The position numbers and the translations under genes are program-made. From Clostridiales bacterium (GTDB taxonomy: Bacteria; Bacillota; Clostridia; Christensenellales; Aristaeellaceae), in the NCBI GenBank assembly GCA_017569285.1, contig CP069419.1:2914001-2978000 (forward strand): DNA of 64,000 nucleotides. Direction: 5' to 3'. The notes beneath the pieces are model-generated. The model was not told the origin of the DNA and ran no database searches. It saw only the letters and a program-made list of their open reading frames with translations. Positions within the stretch are counted from its first letter, which is position 1; each line of letters starts with the position of its first letter. Below, piece after piece: positions 43,501 to 51,655 of this stretch.

Positions 43501-43584
43501 TACGCTCGCCAATCGCTAAGAACTGGCGTGCTCCATAACGTCCCGGGACGAAACACCCCGGGTTTTCGCTTGCGGCAACCGACA

Positions 43585-43701
43585 TGGAACGAAAAAGACC
43601 GTCCCTCCATTCCATATATTATGTGAATAATCCATGTTGCCGTCAAGAAGGTAGAATGGATTCAAAAATCGAACGAAAGGAACCGTCCCTGCGTTCGATT
43701 T
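43585..43701. repeat. Two short palindromes with CCGTCCCT cores
   Basis: TGGAACG..CCGTCCCT..ATTCCA (43585-43614) and AAATCGAACG..CCGTCCCT..CGTTCGATTT (43666-43701) keep the core and change both arms together. The whole stretch 42648-43777 is non-coding repeat mosaic. Confidence 0.7.
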
Positions 43702-43777
43702 ACCTGAAAAAGATTTTTCCGTTACCTCAAATATGACCCATCCCATTCCGTCTATATTTATGGAGGAGGTGAAGCGC

Positions 43778-44299
43778 GTGACTGGAATCCAGGGCCCGGA
43801 TTCTACGAACAGGGAACGCCTGACCGAGCTGGTGCGCCGGTATGAAAAGGATATCCTGCGGATATGCTACGTGTACCTGCGGGATACGGAACAGGCCAAA
43901 GACGCGGTGCAGGAAACGTTCCTGAAAGCTTACCTCCACATGAACCAGCTGAAGGATGACAGCAAGGCAAAGAGCTGGCTGGCGCGGATCGCGGTGAATG
44001 TATGCCGGGACGTGCTGCGCAGCCCGTGGATGATCCATACCGACCGCCGGGTGCAGCCGGAGGACGTGCGCCGGACGGCGGAAGCGCCGGATGAGGCGCG
44101 GGGCGGCCTGGGCGAGGCAGTGATGAACCTGCCGGTGAAACTGCGGGAAGCGGTTACGCTGCGGTATGTATACGGGTTTGACATCCATGAGACGGCCGGG
44201 ATTCTCGGCATCACTCCTTCAGCGGTATCCAGGCGATGCGGGGAAGCCCGTGTCCGACTGAAAGACGAACTGGAAGGGAGCACAGACGGCGATGAATGA
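43778..44299 (+). CDS. ECF-type RNA polymerase sigma factor
   Basis: A 173-residue group 4 sigma factor. Region 2 is RLTELVRRYEKDILRICYVY, then LRDTEQAKDAVQETFLKAY. Region 4 is LPVKLREAVTLRYVYGFDIH with the HTH AGILGITPSAVSRRCGEARV. The GTG start at 43778 is preferred because GGAGGAGGT lies 8 bp upstream; earlier in-frame ATGs at 43733 and 43760 lack or overlap that site. It overlaps the next gene, which carries a short anti-sigma-like cytoplasmic segment, by 8 bp. It probably responds to envelope stress. Confidence 0.92.
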   Translation: MTGIQGPDSTNRERLTELVRRYEKDILRICYVYLRDTEQAKDAVQETFLKAYLHMNQLKDDSKAKSWLARIAVNVCRDVLRSPWMIHTDRRVQPEDVRRTAEAPDEARGGLGEAVMNLPVKLREAVTLRYVYGFDIHETAGILGITPSAVSRRCGEARVRLKDELEGSTDGDE

Positions 44300-45980
44300 A
44301 CATGAAGCGGAAAAGCGGATTCGTCGGGCAGTAACGGAGAAGACTGCCTTCCTCGACGGGCTTCCTTCCCAGGAGAAAGAGATCCTGGAAAGGATCCCGA
44401 CGGAGGATGAAAATATGACAATCGCATATGGAAAAACGAGGGTGTTTCCTGCGGGAAGACGGAAAACGGGATGGCAGGGATGGATCCGGCCGCTGGCAGC
44501 GGCATGCGCGATGGTGATCCTGGCCGCCTGTATCGGACTATGGATGAACGGGGCCAACCAGCCGGATGAGGTGAAAAGCACGCCTGCCATGCAGCCGGAG
44601 GAGATGCCCGGGATGGCGGCTGTGGTGCCCGCGGGCACACCGGACGGGAAGGAAGCGGCTGCCGATGTTCCGCTGGACCGGGTGGACCTGTACGTGGATC
44701 CGGCGCTGCTGTATGACCCGGAGAACGGGCTGCTGGCGACCGGGGAGGACGTTGTGAAAAAGCCCGGACAGCTGCCGTTCCAGGGAACGGTATACCGCTG
44801 GCATTATGACCATGGCACCACGCTGGACGGGGAAATGACCTATACTTCCGGGGAGAAAGGAACCGGATTCCAGCAGGCGGTCCGGCTGCAACTGGGCGGG
44901 GGCGACTACGGCCTGGACATGCCGCAGAAGGCCCTGCAGATTACTGCGGCGGAAGGGACGTTTGAATACGCCCTGTTTGACGACCGGCCGTATCCTTCCT
45001 ACCGGTCCTTCCTGCTGAGCAACGCGGACGGAGACAGCATGTTTACCCGTGTGGCCGACCCGGTGCAGCACCGAATGGTGGAGCGGTACCTGGATACCGG
45101 CCTGCTGACCCTGGCATGGCGGCCGGTGAACGTGTATATCAACAACGAATACCAGGGCATCTACAACATGCGGGAAACCATGGACCAATACACGATGGCC
45201 CATCATGAGGGACTGCCGGAAGAGGAAGCGGACAGCATTAACATCCTGACGATCAGTGGTTACATTGAACACGGGGACAACCGGGGATTCAGGGAAATGG
45301 TGCGCGAACTGAAAGGGAAAAAGCCGGGGGAGAATCCGGAGGATCTCGCGTACCTGGAGGAACAGGTTGATACCGAAAGCTTCCTCGACTGGCTGGCTGT
45401 TGCTGTATATTACGGGAACAGCGACGTTGGGACGGGACTGCGGTATTACCAGGTGCCGGGAGGCAAATGGAAGTGCGCGCTTTACCGGCTCCATTACGGT
45501 CTGTTCGCTTCGGATTACAATTCCGTGAAGCTTTACCTGCAGGAGGAAGGAATGGGTGTGCAGGAGCTTGACAACACCGTTTTCCGGAAAATCCTGGAGG
45601 CGGACACATACAGGGAACGGTTCCTCGAAAAGCTGGGGAACCTGTACCGGACGCTGAATACGGAGACCATGCGGAAGGAACTGGACGCGTGCGTGGCGTG
45701 GATTATGCCGGACATGCGGGCGCATATTGACCGCTGGGCGCCTTACTATGACAAATACGTGATTTCGGATGTTCCGACGGATCCGGATGAGGCATGGAGA
45801 TACTGGCAGAAACGAGTGGTCCGGATGCACAATACCATGACCAAGCGGCCGAACCTGCTGTACGGATTTGTGCAGGAGTACTTCGAACTGAGCGATGCCG
45901 AAATGGAGAAATACTTCGGGCCCAAGGCGGAACAGGGGGAAGAAATCCTGAGCATTGAACAGGTGTTTGGGGAAGAATGA
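44292..45980 (+). CDS. Membrane protein: anti-sigma-like N-terminus fused to a CotH domain
   Basis: A 562-residue single-pass protein. Residues 1-64 are charged and cytoplasmic, as in anti-sigma factors encoded next to ECF genes. A helix at 65-86 (WIRPLAAACAMVILAACIGL) crosses the membrane, and the outer 450 residues are a CotH-like kinase fold (VNVYINNEYQGIYNMRETMD; RYYQVPGGKWKCALYRLHYG). The CotH catalytic strand that normally reads W-D-x-D-W/F reads YRLHY here, so the key aspartates are lost and the domain may be a pseudokinase sensor. The C-terminus DAEMEKYFG is shared with the CotH protein at 61162. An 8-bp overlap with the sigma gene supports a functional pair. Confidence 0.75.
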   Translation: MNEHEAEKRIRRAVTEKTAFLDGLPSQEKEILERIPTEDENMTIAYGKTRVFPAGRRKTGWQGWIRPLAAACAMVILAACIGLWMNGANQPDEVKSTPAMQPEEMPGMAAVVPAGTPDGKEAAADVPLDRVDLYVDPALLYDPENGLLATGEDVVKKPGQLPFQGTVYRWHYDHGTTLDGEMTYTSGEKGTGFQQAVRLQLGGGDYGLDMPQKALQITAAEGTFEYALFDDRPYPSYRSFLLSNADGDSMFTRVADPVQHRMVERYLDTGLLTLAWRPVNVYINNEYQGIYNMRETMDQYTMAHHEGLPEEEADSINILTISGYIEHGDNRGFREMVRELKGKKPGENPEDLAYLEEQVDTESFLDWLAVAVYYGNSDVGTGLRYYQVPGGKWKCALYRLHYGLFASDYNSVKLYLQEEGMGVQELDNTVFRKILEADTYRERFLEKLGNLYRTLNTETMRKELDACVAWIMPDMRAHIDRWAPYYDKYVISDVPTDPDEAWRYWQKRVVRMHNTMTKRPNLLYGFVQEYFELSDAEMEKYFGPKAEQGEEILSIEQVFGEE

Positions 45981-45983
45981 AGC

Positions 45984-46024
45984 AAAAAAGCGTGGCCGGG
46001 AGGGGAAACCTTCCGGCCACGCTT
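45984..46024 (-). terminator. Terminator of the brnTA operon (also downstream of CotH gene)
   Basis: AAGCGTGGCCGG/CCGGCCACGCTT stem; on the minus strand it is followed by TTTTTTGC. Confidence 0.75.
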
Positions 46025-46045
46025 AAATTGGAGAACGGTTCATTG

Positions 46046-46255
46046 TTACTCCCAGGCAAGTCTGAGCTGGCGTTTGTTTCTGGCGCAATCGCCGAGATAC
46101 AGATTGATCAGAGTCTGATAAGGGATACCGCTGGTTACGGCCTGTTCTTTGAAATAATTAATTGTTTCCACATCCAGATTGATGGTTATCTGGCTTTTCA
46201 GCTTTTTTGCATATGGATTCGGCCGAGCATTGGAAAAATCGTATTCTTCTTTCAT
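46046..46255 (-). CDS. brnA: BrnA-type antitoxin (CopG/ribbon-helix-helix)
   Basis: A 69-residue antitoxin. The beta strand SQITINLDVETINYFKEQA followed by SGIPYQTLINLYLGDCA is the ribbon-helix-helix pattern of BrnA/CopG antitoxins, with the conserved NPYAKKLK opening. It lies 15 bp downstream of brnT, the usual toxin-first order of this module, and binds the toxin and the operon promoter. A terminator follows. Confidence 0.88.
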   Translation of the reverse strand: MKEEYDFSNARPNPYAKKLKSQITINLDVETINYFKEQAVTSGIPYQTLINLYLGDCARNKRQLRLAWE

Positions 46256-46270
46256 TGCCTTTCACTCCTT

Positions 46271-46546
46271 TCAGCCGTAGAAGGAAGATTCTGTCTTTGT
46301 GGCCTTTCGTGCGGAGATAATCCGAATTATGCTGTCTGATGATCGATAGCAATGACAGACGATCAACAGATTTGCCCTGGCACTCATTCCGAGAATAATG
46401 AATCTTTCTTCTTCCTGAGAATGCTCCGGATCATCAATCACCAGTGCACGTTCATCATAAAAAACAGTTTTGGCTTCTTCGAACGATACTTTATGCTTTT
46501 TCTGATTGATCCTGTTTTTATCCTCATCCCATTCAAACGACAACAT
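46271..46546 (-). CDS. brnT: BrnT-type ribonuclease toxin
   Basis: A 91-residue toxin of the BrnT family, a RelE-like RNase that blocks translation. Family landmarks are FEWDEDKNRINQKKHKVSFE, the acidic DDPEHSQEEERFIILG and the C-terminal IRIISARKATKTE, where Arg and Lys are catalytic. Its length is normal and no disruption is visible. The pair has lower GC than surrounding genes, consistent with horizontal arrival. Confidence 0.9.
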   Translation of the reverse strand: MLSFEWDEDKNRINQKKHKVSFEEAKTVFYDERALVIDDPEHSQEEERFIILGMSARANLLIVCHCYRSSDSIIRIISARKATKTESSFYG

Positions 46547-46644
46547 ATGAGGCCATCACCATCCCTCTAAGAGCAATTATATTATAATTATTTAATAATT
46601 ATCAGTCAAGACTAAGAATAAGCACATGATACCAAAGTGTAGAC

Positions 46645-46727
46645 GTATAAATAGGGACTGTCCCCAATGTTTCATGACACGTGGCGACCTGAGAGGAGAT
46701 GTGACAGTAGGGCTGTCCCTTTGTCAC
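46645..46727. repeat. REP2 remnant plus REP half, composite
   Basis: AGGGACTGTCCCCAATGTTTC (the right part of REP2, with a degraded left end) is followed by TGACACGTGG and an intact REP right arm at 46701-46727. The stretch 46547-46802 has no gene. Confidence 0.8.
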
Positions 46728-46734
46728 ATTGCTC

Positions 46735-46763
46735 TTGTGGCAGGTATACTGTTGTGATATACT
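46735..46763 (+). promoter_or_regulatory. Promoter of the split thrE operon
   Basis: TTGTGG at 46735 and TATACT at 46758 are spaced 17 bp, directly after the REP arm. Confidence 0.6.
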
Positions 46764-46802
46764 GCAGATAACGTTTACAGGCGAATGAAGCAGGAGGGCT
46801 GT

Positions 46803-47588
46803 ATGGCCGAAAGCACCCTTTCTTCCCCGATGGAGGCATTGCAGCTGGCGGGGAAGATCATCATGGAAAACGGCGGGGAGACTTACCGCGCGGAGGAGAC
46901 CATCTGCCGCATGGGCGGCGGGTTCGGACTCAGCGAGGTGGAGAGCTTTGCTGTGCCCACGGGGCTGTTTATCAGCTACCGGAACGCGGAAGGGACGCTG
47001 GAAACCAGCATCAAGCGCGTGCGGCGGTCGGGAAGGAACCTGACGCGGGTGAACGAGGCGAACCGGATTTCCCGGATGGTTTCGGCCGGGCAGATGGACT
47101 GCGCGGATGCGCTGAAAGCCTTGCAGGAGATTGAACAGATGCCGGGGACCTTCCGGAAGGGATGGAGCATCCCGGCGGCATTCCTGTGCGCGGCGGGATT
47201 CGCGGCGCTGTTCGGCGGAACATGGTATGACATCGCGGCGGCCGGCGTGGTCGCATCGATTGTTCAGCTGGTGTCGCTGGCGAACGACCGGGCGCACATG
47301 CGGTGGATCGCGACGGCGATTGTGGGCGGATTCCTGACCTCGCTGCTGCCGCACCTGCTGCAGACGTGGACAGGGCTGCTGCAGACCGAGGCGACGATTG
47401 CCGGCGCGGTGATGCCCCTGGTGCCCGGGCTGGCAATGACCAACGCGGTGCAGGACGCGGTGCGGGGAGACATGCTGAGCGGAATGAGCCACGGGATGCA
47501 GGCGCTGCTGACCGCCTGCCTGATTGCGGGCGGCGCACTGATGGCTTCGCTGCTGGTGCGCATGGTGACGGGAGGTGTGCTGCTGTGA
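46803..47588 (+). CDS. Threonine/serine exporter, N-terminal subunit (ThrE/DUF1212)
   Basis: A 261-residue membrane protein equivalent to the N-terminal half of ThrE. The soluble part has the conserved LAGKIIMENGGETYRAEETI and VPTGLFISYRN motifs, followed by five membrane helices. The start at 46803 follows CAGGAGGGCTGT; an earlier ATG at 46785 overlaps no ribosome site. It overlaps the second subunit by 4 bp (GTGA). ThrE-type exporters move threonine and serine out of the cell; substrate assignment is from family. Confidence 0.85.
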   Translation: MAESTLSSPMEALQLAGKIIMENGGETYRAEETICRMGGGFGLSEVESFAVPTGLFISYRNAEGTLETSIKRVRRSGRNLTRVNEANRISRMVSAGQMDCADALKALQEIEQMPGTFRKGWSIPAAFLCAAGFAALFGGTWYDIAAAGVVASIVQLVSLANDRAHMRWIATAIVGGFLTSLLPHLLQTWTGLLQTEATIAGAVMPLVPGLAMTNAVQDAVRGDMLSGMSHGMQALLTACLIAGGALMASLLVRMVTGGVLL

Positions 47589-48052
47589 GCGAGACACTGA
47601 CCGGAATCATCCGGGCGCTGGCCGGATCCTTTGCCGGCACGGTGGGATTTGCCATGCTGGTGCATGTGCCGAAGAAGAGCTGGCTGCTGTGCGGGCTGAT
47701 TGCCGCGCTGAGCTACCTGGTATACTGGGCGCTGGTGCAGGTTGCGGGGCTGGCGGACCCGATCGGGATCTTTGCCGGATCGCTGGTGGGCAGCGTGATC
47801 GGCCAGATCTGCGCGCGGCGGATGAAGACAATTGCCACGGTGTTCCTGATGGCGGCCGTGGTGCCGGTGGTGCCGGGACTGGGGCTGTACCGGATGATGG
47901 CCCTGCTGGGATCGGGCAATATGTCCGCCGGCGGAAACCAGGGAATCGCCGCGATGATCACCATCGCGATGATCGTGCTGGGCATCAGTATGGGCAGCTT
48001 TATCGACCGGCTGGTGCACCCGGTGCGGCCGGAAGAGCACGGGAAAGACTGA
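47585..48052 (+). CDS. Threonine/serine exporter, C-terminal subunit (DUF3815-like)
   Basis: A 155-residue membrane protein with four helices, matching the C-terminal half of ThrE as a separate gene. It starts at GTG 47585 overlapping the upstream stop codon. GFAMLVHVPKKSWLLCGLIA and VPVVPGLGLYRMMALL are typical. Split two-gene ThrE exporters are common in Bacillota. Confidence 0.85.
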   Translation: MSETLTGIIRALAGSFAGTVGFAMLVHVPKKSWLLCGLIAALSYLVYWALVQVAGLADPIGIFAGSLVGSVIGQICARRMKTIATVFLMAAVVPVVPGLGLYRMMALLGSGNMSAGGNQGIAAMITIAMIVLGISMGSFIDRLVHPVRPEEHGKD

Positions 48053-48081
48053 TTGACGGACAAAGCCGTTTCCTCTATAAT
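48053..48081 (+). promoter_or_regulatory. Strong sigma-A promoter
   Basis: TTGACG at 48053 and TATAAT at 48076 are spaced exactly 17 bp, giving a 100-nt leader before the dCMP deaminase gene. The TTGACG overlaps the end of the upstream gene region. Confidence 0.75.
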
Positions 48082-48192
48082 AACTGTATCGAACGAAAAG
48101 AGATCCTTCACTTCAAACCGGAACATGGGCTGAGATATTCCGGATGAGGGGAAGAATCTTTTCGCATACCTGAAAAAAGGCGGGATTACAGG

Positions 48193-48639
48193 ATGGATAA
48201 ATGGGATCAGCGGTTTATGGACATGGCGTTTACCATTGCCGGCTGGAGCAGCTGTTTCCGCGCGGGGCGGAGCATCGGCTGCGTGATCGTGAAGGATAAA
48301 CGGATTATGACCACCGGGTACAACGGCGCGCCCGCGGGCATCAAAACCTGCCGCGAGAAGGGCGAGTGCCTGCGGGACAAGCTGGGGATTCCCAGCGGTA
48401 CCCGGATGGAAACCTGCTACGCGGTGCATGCGGAGCAGAACGCGATTGTGCAGGCGGCCAAGCTGGGCGTGTCCATAGACGGGGCGACCCTGTACTGCAC
48501 CCACCAGCCCTGCTCGATGTGCTGCAAGATGATCATCAACAGCGGCATCAACCGCGTGGTGTACAAGGAAGGATATCCGGACGCGTTTACGCTGGAGCTG
48601 TTTGCCGAGGCGGGCGTGAAGGTTGAAAAATTCGAATAA
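48193..48639 (+). CDS. dCMP deaminase
   Basis: A 148-residue zinc deaminase of the ComEB/dCMP deaminase family that converts dCMP to dUMP for thymidylate synthesis. The zinc site is H79-A-E81 in YAVHAEQNAI and C107/C110 in QPCSMCCKM. The N-terminal WDQRFMDMAFTIAGWSSCFR and the SIGCVIVKDKRI strand are typical. It is followed by the DUF6062 gene after 18 bp, probably in the same transcript. Confidence 0.92.
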   Translation: MDKWDQRFMDMAFTIAGWSSCFRAGRSIGCVIVKDKRIMTTGYNGAPAGIKTCREKGECLRDKLGIPSGTRMETCYAVHAEQNAIVQAAKLGVSIDGATLYCTHQPCSMCCKMIINSGINRVVYKEGYPDAFTLELFAEAGVKVEKFE

Positions 48640-48657
48640 GGCCAAAGGAACGAGCGA

Positions 48658-49431
48658 ATGAAGTATCATATTGACACAATCCCGGTATGGGACGCGATGA
48701 AACGGGACGGGGAGTGCCTGCTGTGCGCCCTGGAACGGAAGACGGAACTGGGCGAGGCGGAGCGCTACCTGGGCGCCTCCGTGATGGAGCCTGATATCCG
48801 GGTTCAGGTGAACAAGAAGGGATTCTGCCGGAAGCACCACGGGATGCTGTTCGGCATGAGCAACCGGCTGGGCCACGCGCTGATGCTGGAAAGCCACACG
48901 ATTGAGACGCGGGAACGGATGGCAGCGACCTTCGCAAAGCTGAACAGCGCGGCGGAGCAGCTGCAGAACGTGAGCGCGATCGGCAAGCTGGGCGGGAAGG
49001 CCCGCGGGGCGGAAACCATCGTGATGGAGCAGGCGGCAGCGCTGCACGAGATGGCGGACAGCTGCCTGATGTGCGAGACGATTGAAGAGAACATGAACCG
49101 GTACCTGCACACCTTCTTCCACCTGTATAAGAACGATACGGATTTCCGCAACCGCTTCCAGAACAGCAAGGGCGTGTGCCTGCCGCACAGCGCACGGCTG
49201 CTGGAGACGGCCATCGGGGAGCTGAGCTCCCGCGAGCTGGCGGATTTCATCAAAGTGCTGACCAAGCTGCAGACGGAGAACATGGACCGGATGCAGGAGG
49301 ATATTTCCTGGTTTATCAAAAAGTTTGACTACCGCTATGAGAAGGAAAGCTGGGGGAACAGCAAGGACGCGGTGGAACGGACCGTGAACAAGCTGCGCGG
49401 CTGGTCCGTCGGCAAGGAACCGAACGAGTAG
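48658..49431 (+). CDS. DUF6062 family protein
   Basis: A 257-residue, largely helical cytoplasmic protein. Conserved cysteine/histidine pairs (CLLCALERK near residue 21, FCRKHHGML near 59, CLMCETIEE near 136, CLPHSARLL) suggest a metal- or thiol-binding role, and match DUF6062 members that accompany hydrogenase or nucleotide genes in Clostridia. Function is unknown. Ribosome site AAAGGAACGAG precedes the start. Confidence 0.75.
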   Translation: MKYHIDTIPVWDAMKRDGECLLCALERKTELGEAERYLGASVMEPDIRVQVNKKGFCRKHHGMLFGMSNRLGHALMLESHTIETRERMAATFAKLNSAAEQLQNVSAIGKLGGKARGAETIVMEQAAALHEMADSCLMCETIEENMNRYLHTFFHLYKNDTDFRNRFQNSKGVCLPHSARLLETAIGELSSRELADFIKVLTKLQTENMDRMQEDISWFIKKFDYRYEKESWGNSKDAVERTVNKLRGWSVGKEPNE

Positions 49432-49447
49432 AAAGAGGGAAAGCGGC

Positions 49448-49822
49448 ATGATGACCATTCGGGAAGTCGTGAAAATTGTATCCGGCGAGGTACTCGTCGG
49501 GGAGGACCGGCTGGACGAGCGTGTGGACACGGCGTGCGGCTCCGACCTGATGAGCGACGTGCTTGCGTTTGTGAAGGAAAAGACGGTGCTGATTACCGGG
49601 CTGATCAATCCCCACGTGGTGCGGACCAGCGAAATGCTGGACATCACGTGCATTGTGTTCAGCCGGGGCAAGAAGCCCAGCGAGGAGATCCTGGACATGG
49701 CGGAGGAGGTCGGCATTACGGTGATATCCAGCCCGCTGACCACCTACACGGCCTGCGGCGAACTGTATACCCACGGTCTGCCCGGCACCAAGCCGAAGCA
49801 GAAACCCGCAGAGGAGGTGTAA
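49448..49822 (+). CDS. DRTGG domain protein
   Basis: A 124-residue single-domain protein of the DRTGG family (residues 1-110, MTIREVVKIVSGEVLVGEDR). These domains, also present in HPr kinase and phosphotransacetylases, probably bind ligands and act as regulators. It is the first of a run of regulatory genes placed before the hydrogenase subunits, and a related shorter DRTGG-like gene lies at 51956. Overlapping signals link it to the next gene, only 5 bp away. Confidence 0.82.
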   Translation: MMTIREVVKIVSGEVLVGEDRLDERVDTACGSDLMSDVLAFVKEKTVLITGLINPHVVRTSEMLDITCIVFSRGKKPSEEILDMAEEVGITVISSPLTTYTACGELYTHGLPGTKPKQKPAEEV

Positions 49823-49827
49823 GCGCG

Positions 49828-50256
49828 ATGGCGGTCATTCTGGAAAAGAACTTTCCGGTGGAGGCCGGTGCGTTTACCACGGCCGGCGAGGCGTCGACCA
49901 CGATCAAGCGGACACTGAAGCAGCTGGGCATCAGCGCGGAGGTGCTGCGGCATGTGTCGGTGGCGTGCTACGAGGTGGAGCTGAACCTGGTGATCCACAG
50001 CCTGGGCGGAACGCTGACCCTGCTGGTGGACCCGGACAACGTGACGCTGATTTCGAAGGACGTGGGCCCGGGAATCCCGGATATTGAGCAGGCGATGACG
50101 GAGGGCTTCTCCACGGCGAGCGCGGAGGCCCGGACACTGGGATTCGGCGCCGGCATGGGACTGCCGAACATGAAGCGGAACGCGACGGAATTCGACATCC
50201 AGAGCGAAGTGGGGGTTGGGACGACGATCACGATGAAGTTCGCGATTGCGACTTAA
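49828..50256 (+). CDS. RsbW-like ATP-binding protein (HATPase)
   Basis: A 142-residue GHKL ATPase of the anti-sigma/serine kinase type. The N box is ACYEVELNLVIHS, the G1 box is DVGPGIPD and the G2 region is FGAGMGLPNMKR. Without other domains it resembles RsbW or SpoIIAB and may phosphorylate a partner. A second, larger HATPase is encoded at 53681. Homologues recur with DRTGG and hydrogenase genes in Clostridia, where they are thought to regulate, but the target is unknown. Confidence 0.85.
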   Translation: MAVILEKNFPVEAGAFTTAGEASTTIKRTLKQLGISAEVLRHVSVACYEVELNLVIHSLGGTLTLLVDPDNVTLISKDVGPGIPDIEQAMTEGFSTASAEARTLGFGAGMGLPNMKRNATEFDIQSEVGVGTTITMKFAIAT

Positions 50257-50331
50257 TCCAGGCTTGCCTGTTATTTACCGATTGCAGAACGAGTGTTGAA
50301 GATATCTAACTGATGGAGGAAGCGGTTCATC

Positions 50332-51627
50332 ATGGAACAGAAGCGATTCCACTCGGTGCGGCTGGAAGGCGACAAGTGCAGGGGATGCACGAACTGCCTG
50401 AAGCGCTGCCCGACGGAGGCGATCCGGGTCCGCGGGGGACGCGCGCACATCATCGATGAGCGCTGCATCGACTGCGGTGAATGCATCCGGGTGTGCGGAT
50501 ACCACGCGAAGGTCGCGGTGACGGACCCGCTGAGCGCGATCAGCCGGTTCAAATACAAGATTGCGCTGCCGGCTCCCAGCCTGTACGGCCAGTTCGCCAG
50601 CCTGAAAAGCATCTCCCAGGTGCTGAACGGGCTGAAGCAGATGGGCTTTGACGATGTGTTCGAGGTAGCCCGGGGCGCCGATGTGGTGAGCCGCGCCATC
50701 CGGGAACGGCTGAAGAACCCCGACATCCCGCGGCCGGTGATTTCATCCGCCTGCCCGGCGATTGTACGGCTGATCCAGGTACGTTTCCCGGACCTGCTGG
50801 ACCATATTGTGGACGTGCGCCAGCCGATGGAGGTTGCCGCGATGATCGCGCGGCAGGAGTTCGTGCGGAAGAACGGCGTGAAGCCTGAAGAAGTGGGCTG
50901 CTTCTTTATCACCCCGTGCCCGGCCAAGGTGACGGCCATCAGGAACCCGATCGGGCATGACACGAGCGCGGTGGACGGCGCGATCTCCGTGCTGGAGATC
51001 TACGGGCTGCTGTCGAGCCAGATCCGGAATGCACCGGTGGACCTTACGCTGGAACAGGCGTCGGACCTGGGCGTCGGCTGGGCCCGGAGCGGCGGCGAAT
51101 GCTATGCCGTGATGCCGGAGAACTCGATGGCGGTGGACGGCATCGAGAACTGCATCCGCGTGCTGGAGGAAATTGAGGATAACCGGCTGAAGGGCCTGGA
51201 ATTCTTTGAGGGCGCGGCGTGCACCGGCGGGTGCGTCGGCGGACCATTGAACTTTGAGAACAACTATGTGGCGCGGGCCGGAATCGGGCGGCTGAGCACC
51301 CGGGATCCGAACGCGGACCTGAACGTGGACAGCGGCATGATGACGAAGTACAAGCTGTACGACGACAGGCGGATTATGCCGAACTCCGCGATGAAGCTGG
51401 ACGATGACCTGATGGAAGCGGCCCGGAAGATGGAGCAGATTGAGAAGATCTACAAGGAGCTGCCGGGGTTTGACTGCGGCAGCTGCGGAAGCCCCACATG
51501 CCGGACGTTTGCGGAGGATATTGTGCAGGGGGATGCAACGAAGATGGATTGCATCCATAAGATGAAAGAACAATTGCGCGTTATGGCGCAGCAGATGGTG
51601 GATCTGGCGCAGACCACAAGAGAATAG
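50332..51627 (+). CDS. HsfB-like sensory [FeFe]-hydrogenase domain protein
   Basis: A 431-residue iron-sulfur protein. The N-terminus has a 2[4Fe-4S] ferredoxin (CRGCTNCLKRCPTEAI; CIDCGECIRVC). The middle is an [FeFe]-hydrogenase H-cluster domain with altered motifs: SSACPAIVR, ITPCPAKVT and AACTGGCVGG instead of the catalytic TSCCP/MPC/ECGG-type motifs. The C-terminus carries a Fe4-type cluster motif CGSCGSPTCRTFAEDIV. This matches HsfB-type sensory or regulatory hydrogenases rather than a catalytic HydA, and it is encoded among regulators just upstream of hydCBA. It probably senses H2 or redox state. Confidence 0.85.
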   Translation: MEQKRFHSVRLEGDKCRGCTNCLKRCPTEAIRVRGGRAHIIDERCIDCGECIRVCGYHAKVAVTDPLSAISRFKYKIALPAPSLYGQFASLKSISQVLNGLKQMGFDDVFEVARGADVVSRAIRERLKNPDIPRPVISSACPAIVRLIQVRFPDLLDHIVDVRQPMEVAAMIARQEFVRKNGVKPEEVGCFFITPCPAKVTAIRNPIGHDTSAVDGAISVLEIYGLLSSQIRNAPVDLTLEQASDLGVGWARSGGECYAVMPENSMAVDGIENCIRVLEEIEDNRLKGLEFFEGAACTGGCVGGPLNFENNYVARAGIGRLSTRDPNADLNVDSGMMTKYKLYDDRRIMPNSAMKLDDDLMEAARKMEQIEKIYKELPGFDCGSCGSPTCRTFAEDIVQGDATKMDCIHKMKEQLRVMAQQMVDLAQTTRE

Positions 51628-51655
51628 TTTGATCTATGCGGCTTTCAGGTCGCAC

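Noticed and set aside
42421-43740. Possible additional rRNA or tRNA genes in the repeat block
   Set aside because: Only tRNA 3' fragments are present; no complete cloverleaf beyond the two Met tRNAs could be folded and there is no rRNA sequence.
48085-48192. GGGCTGAGATATTCCGG resembling a TPP riboswitch core
   Set aside because: The other conserved thi-box segments are missing, and the downstream gene is a dCMP deaminase with no link to thiamine.
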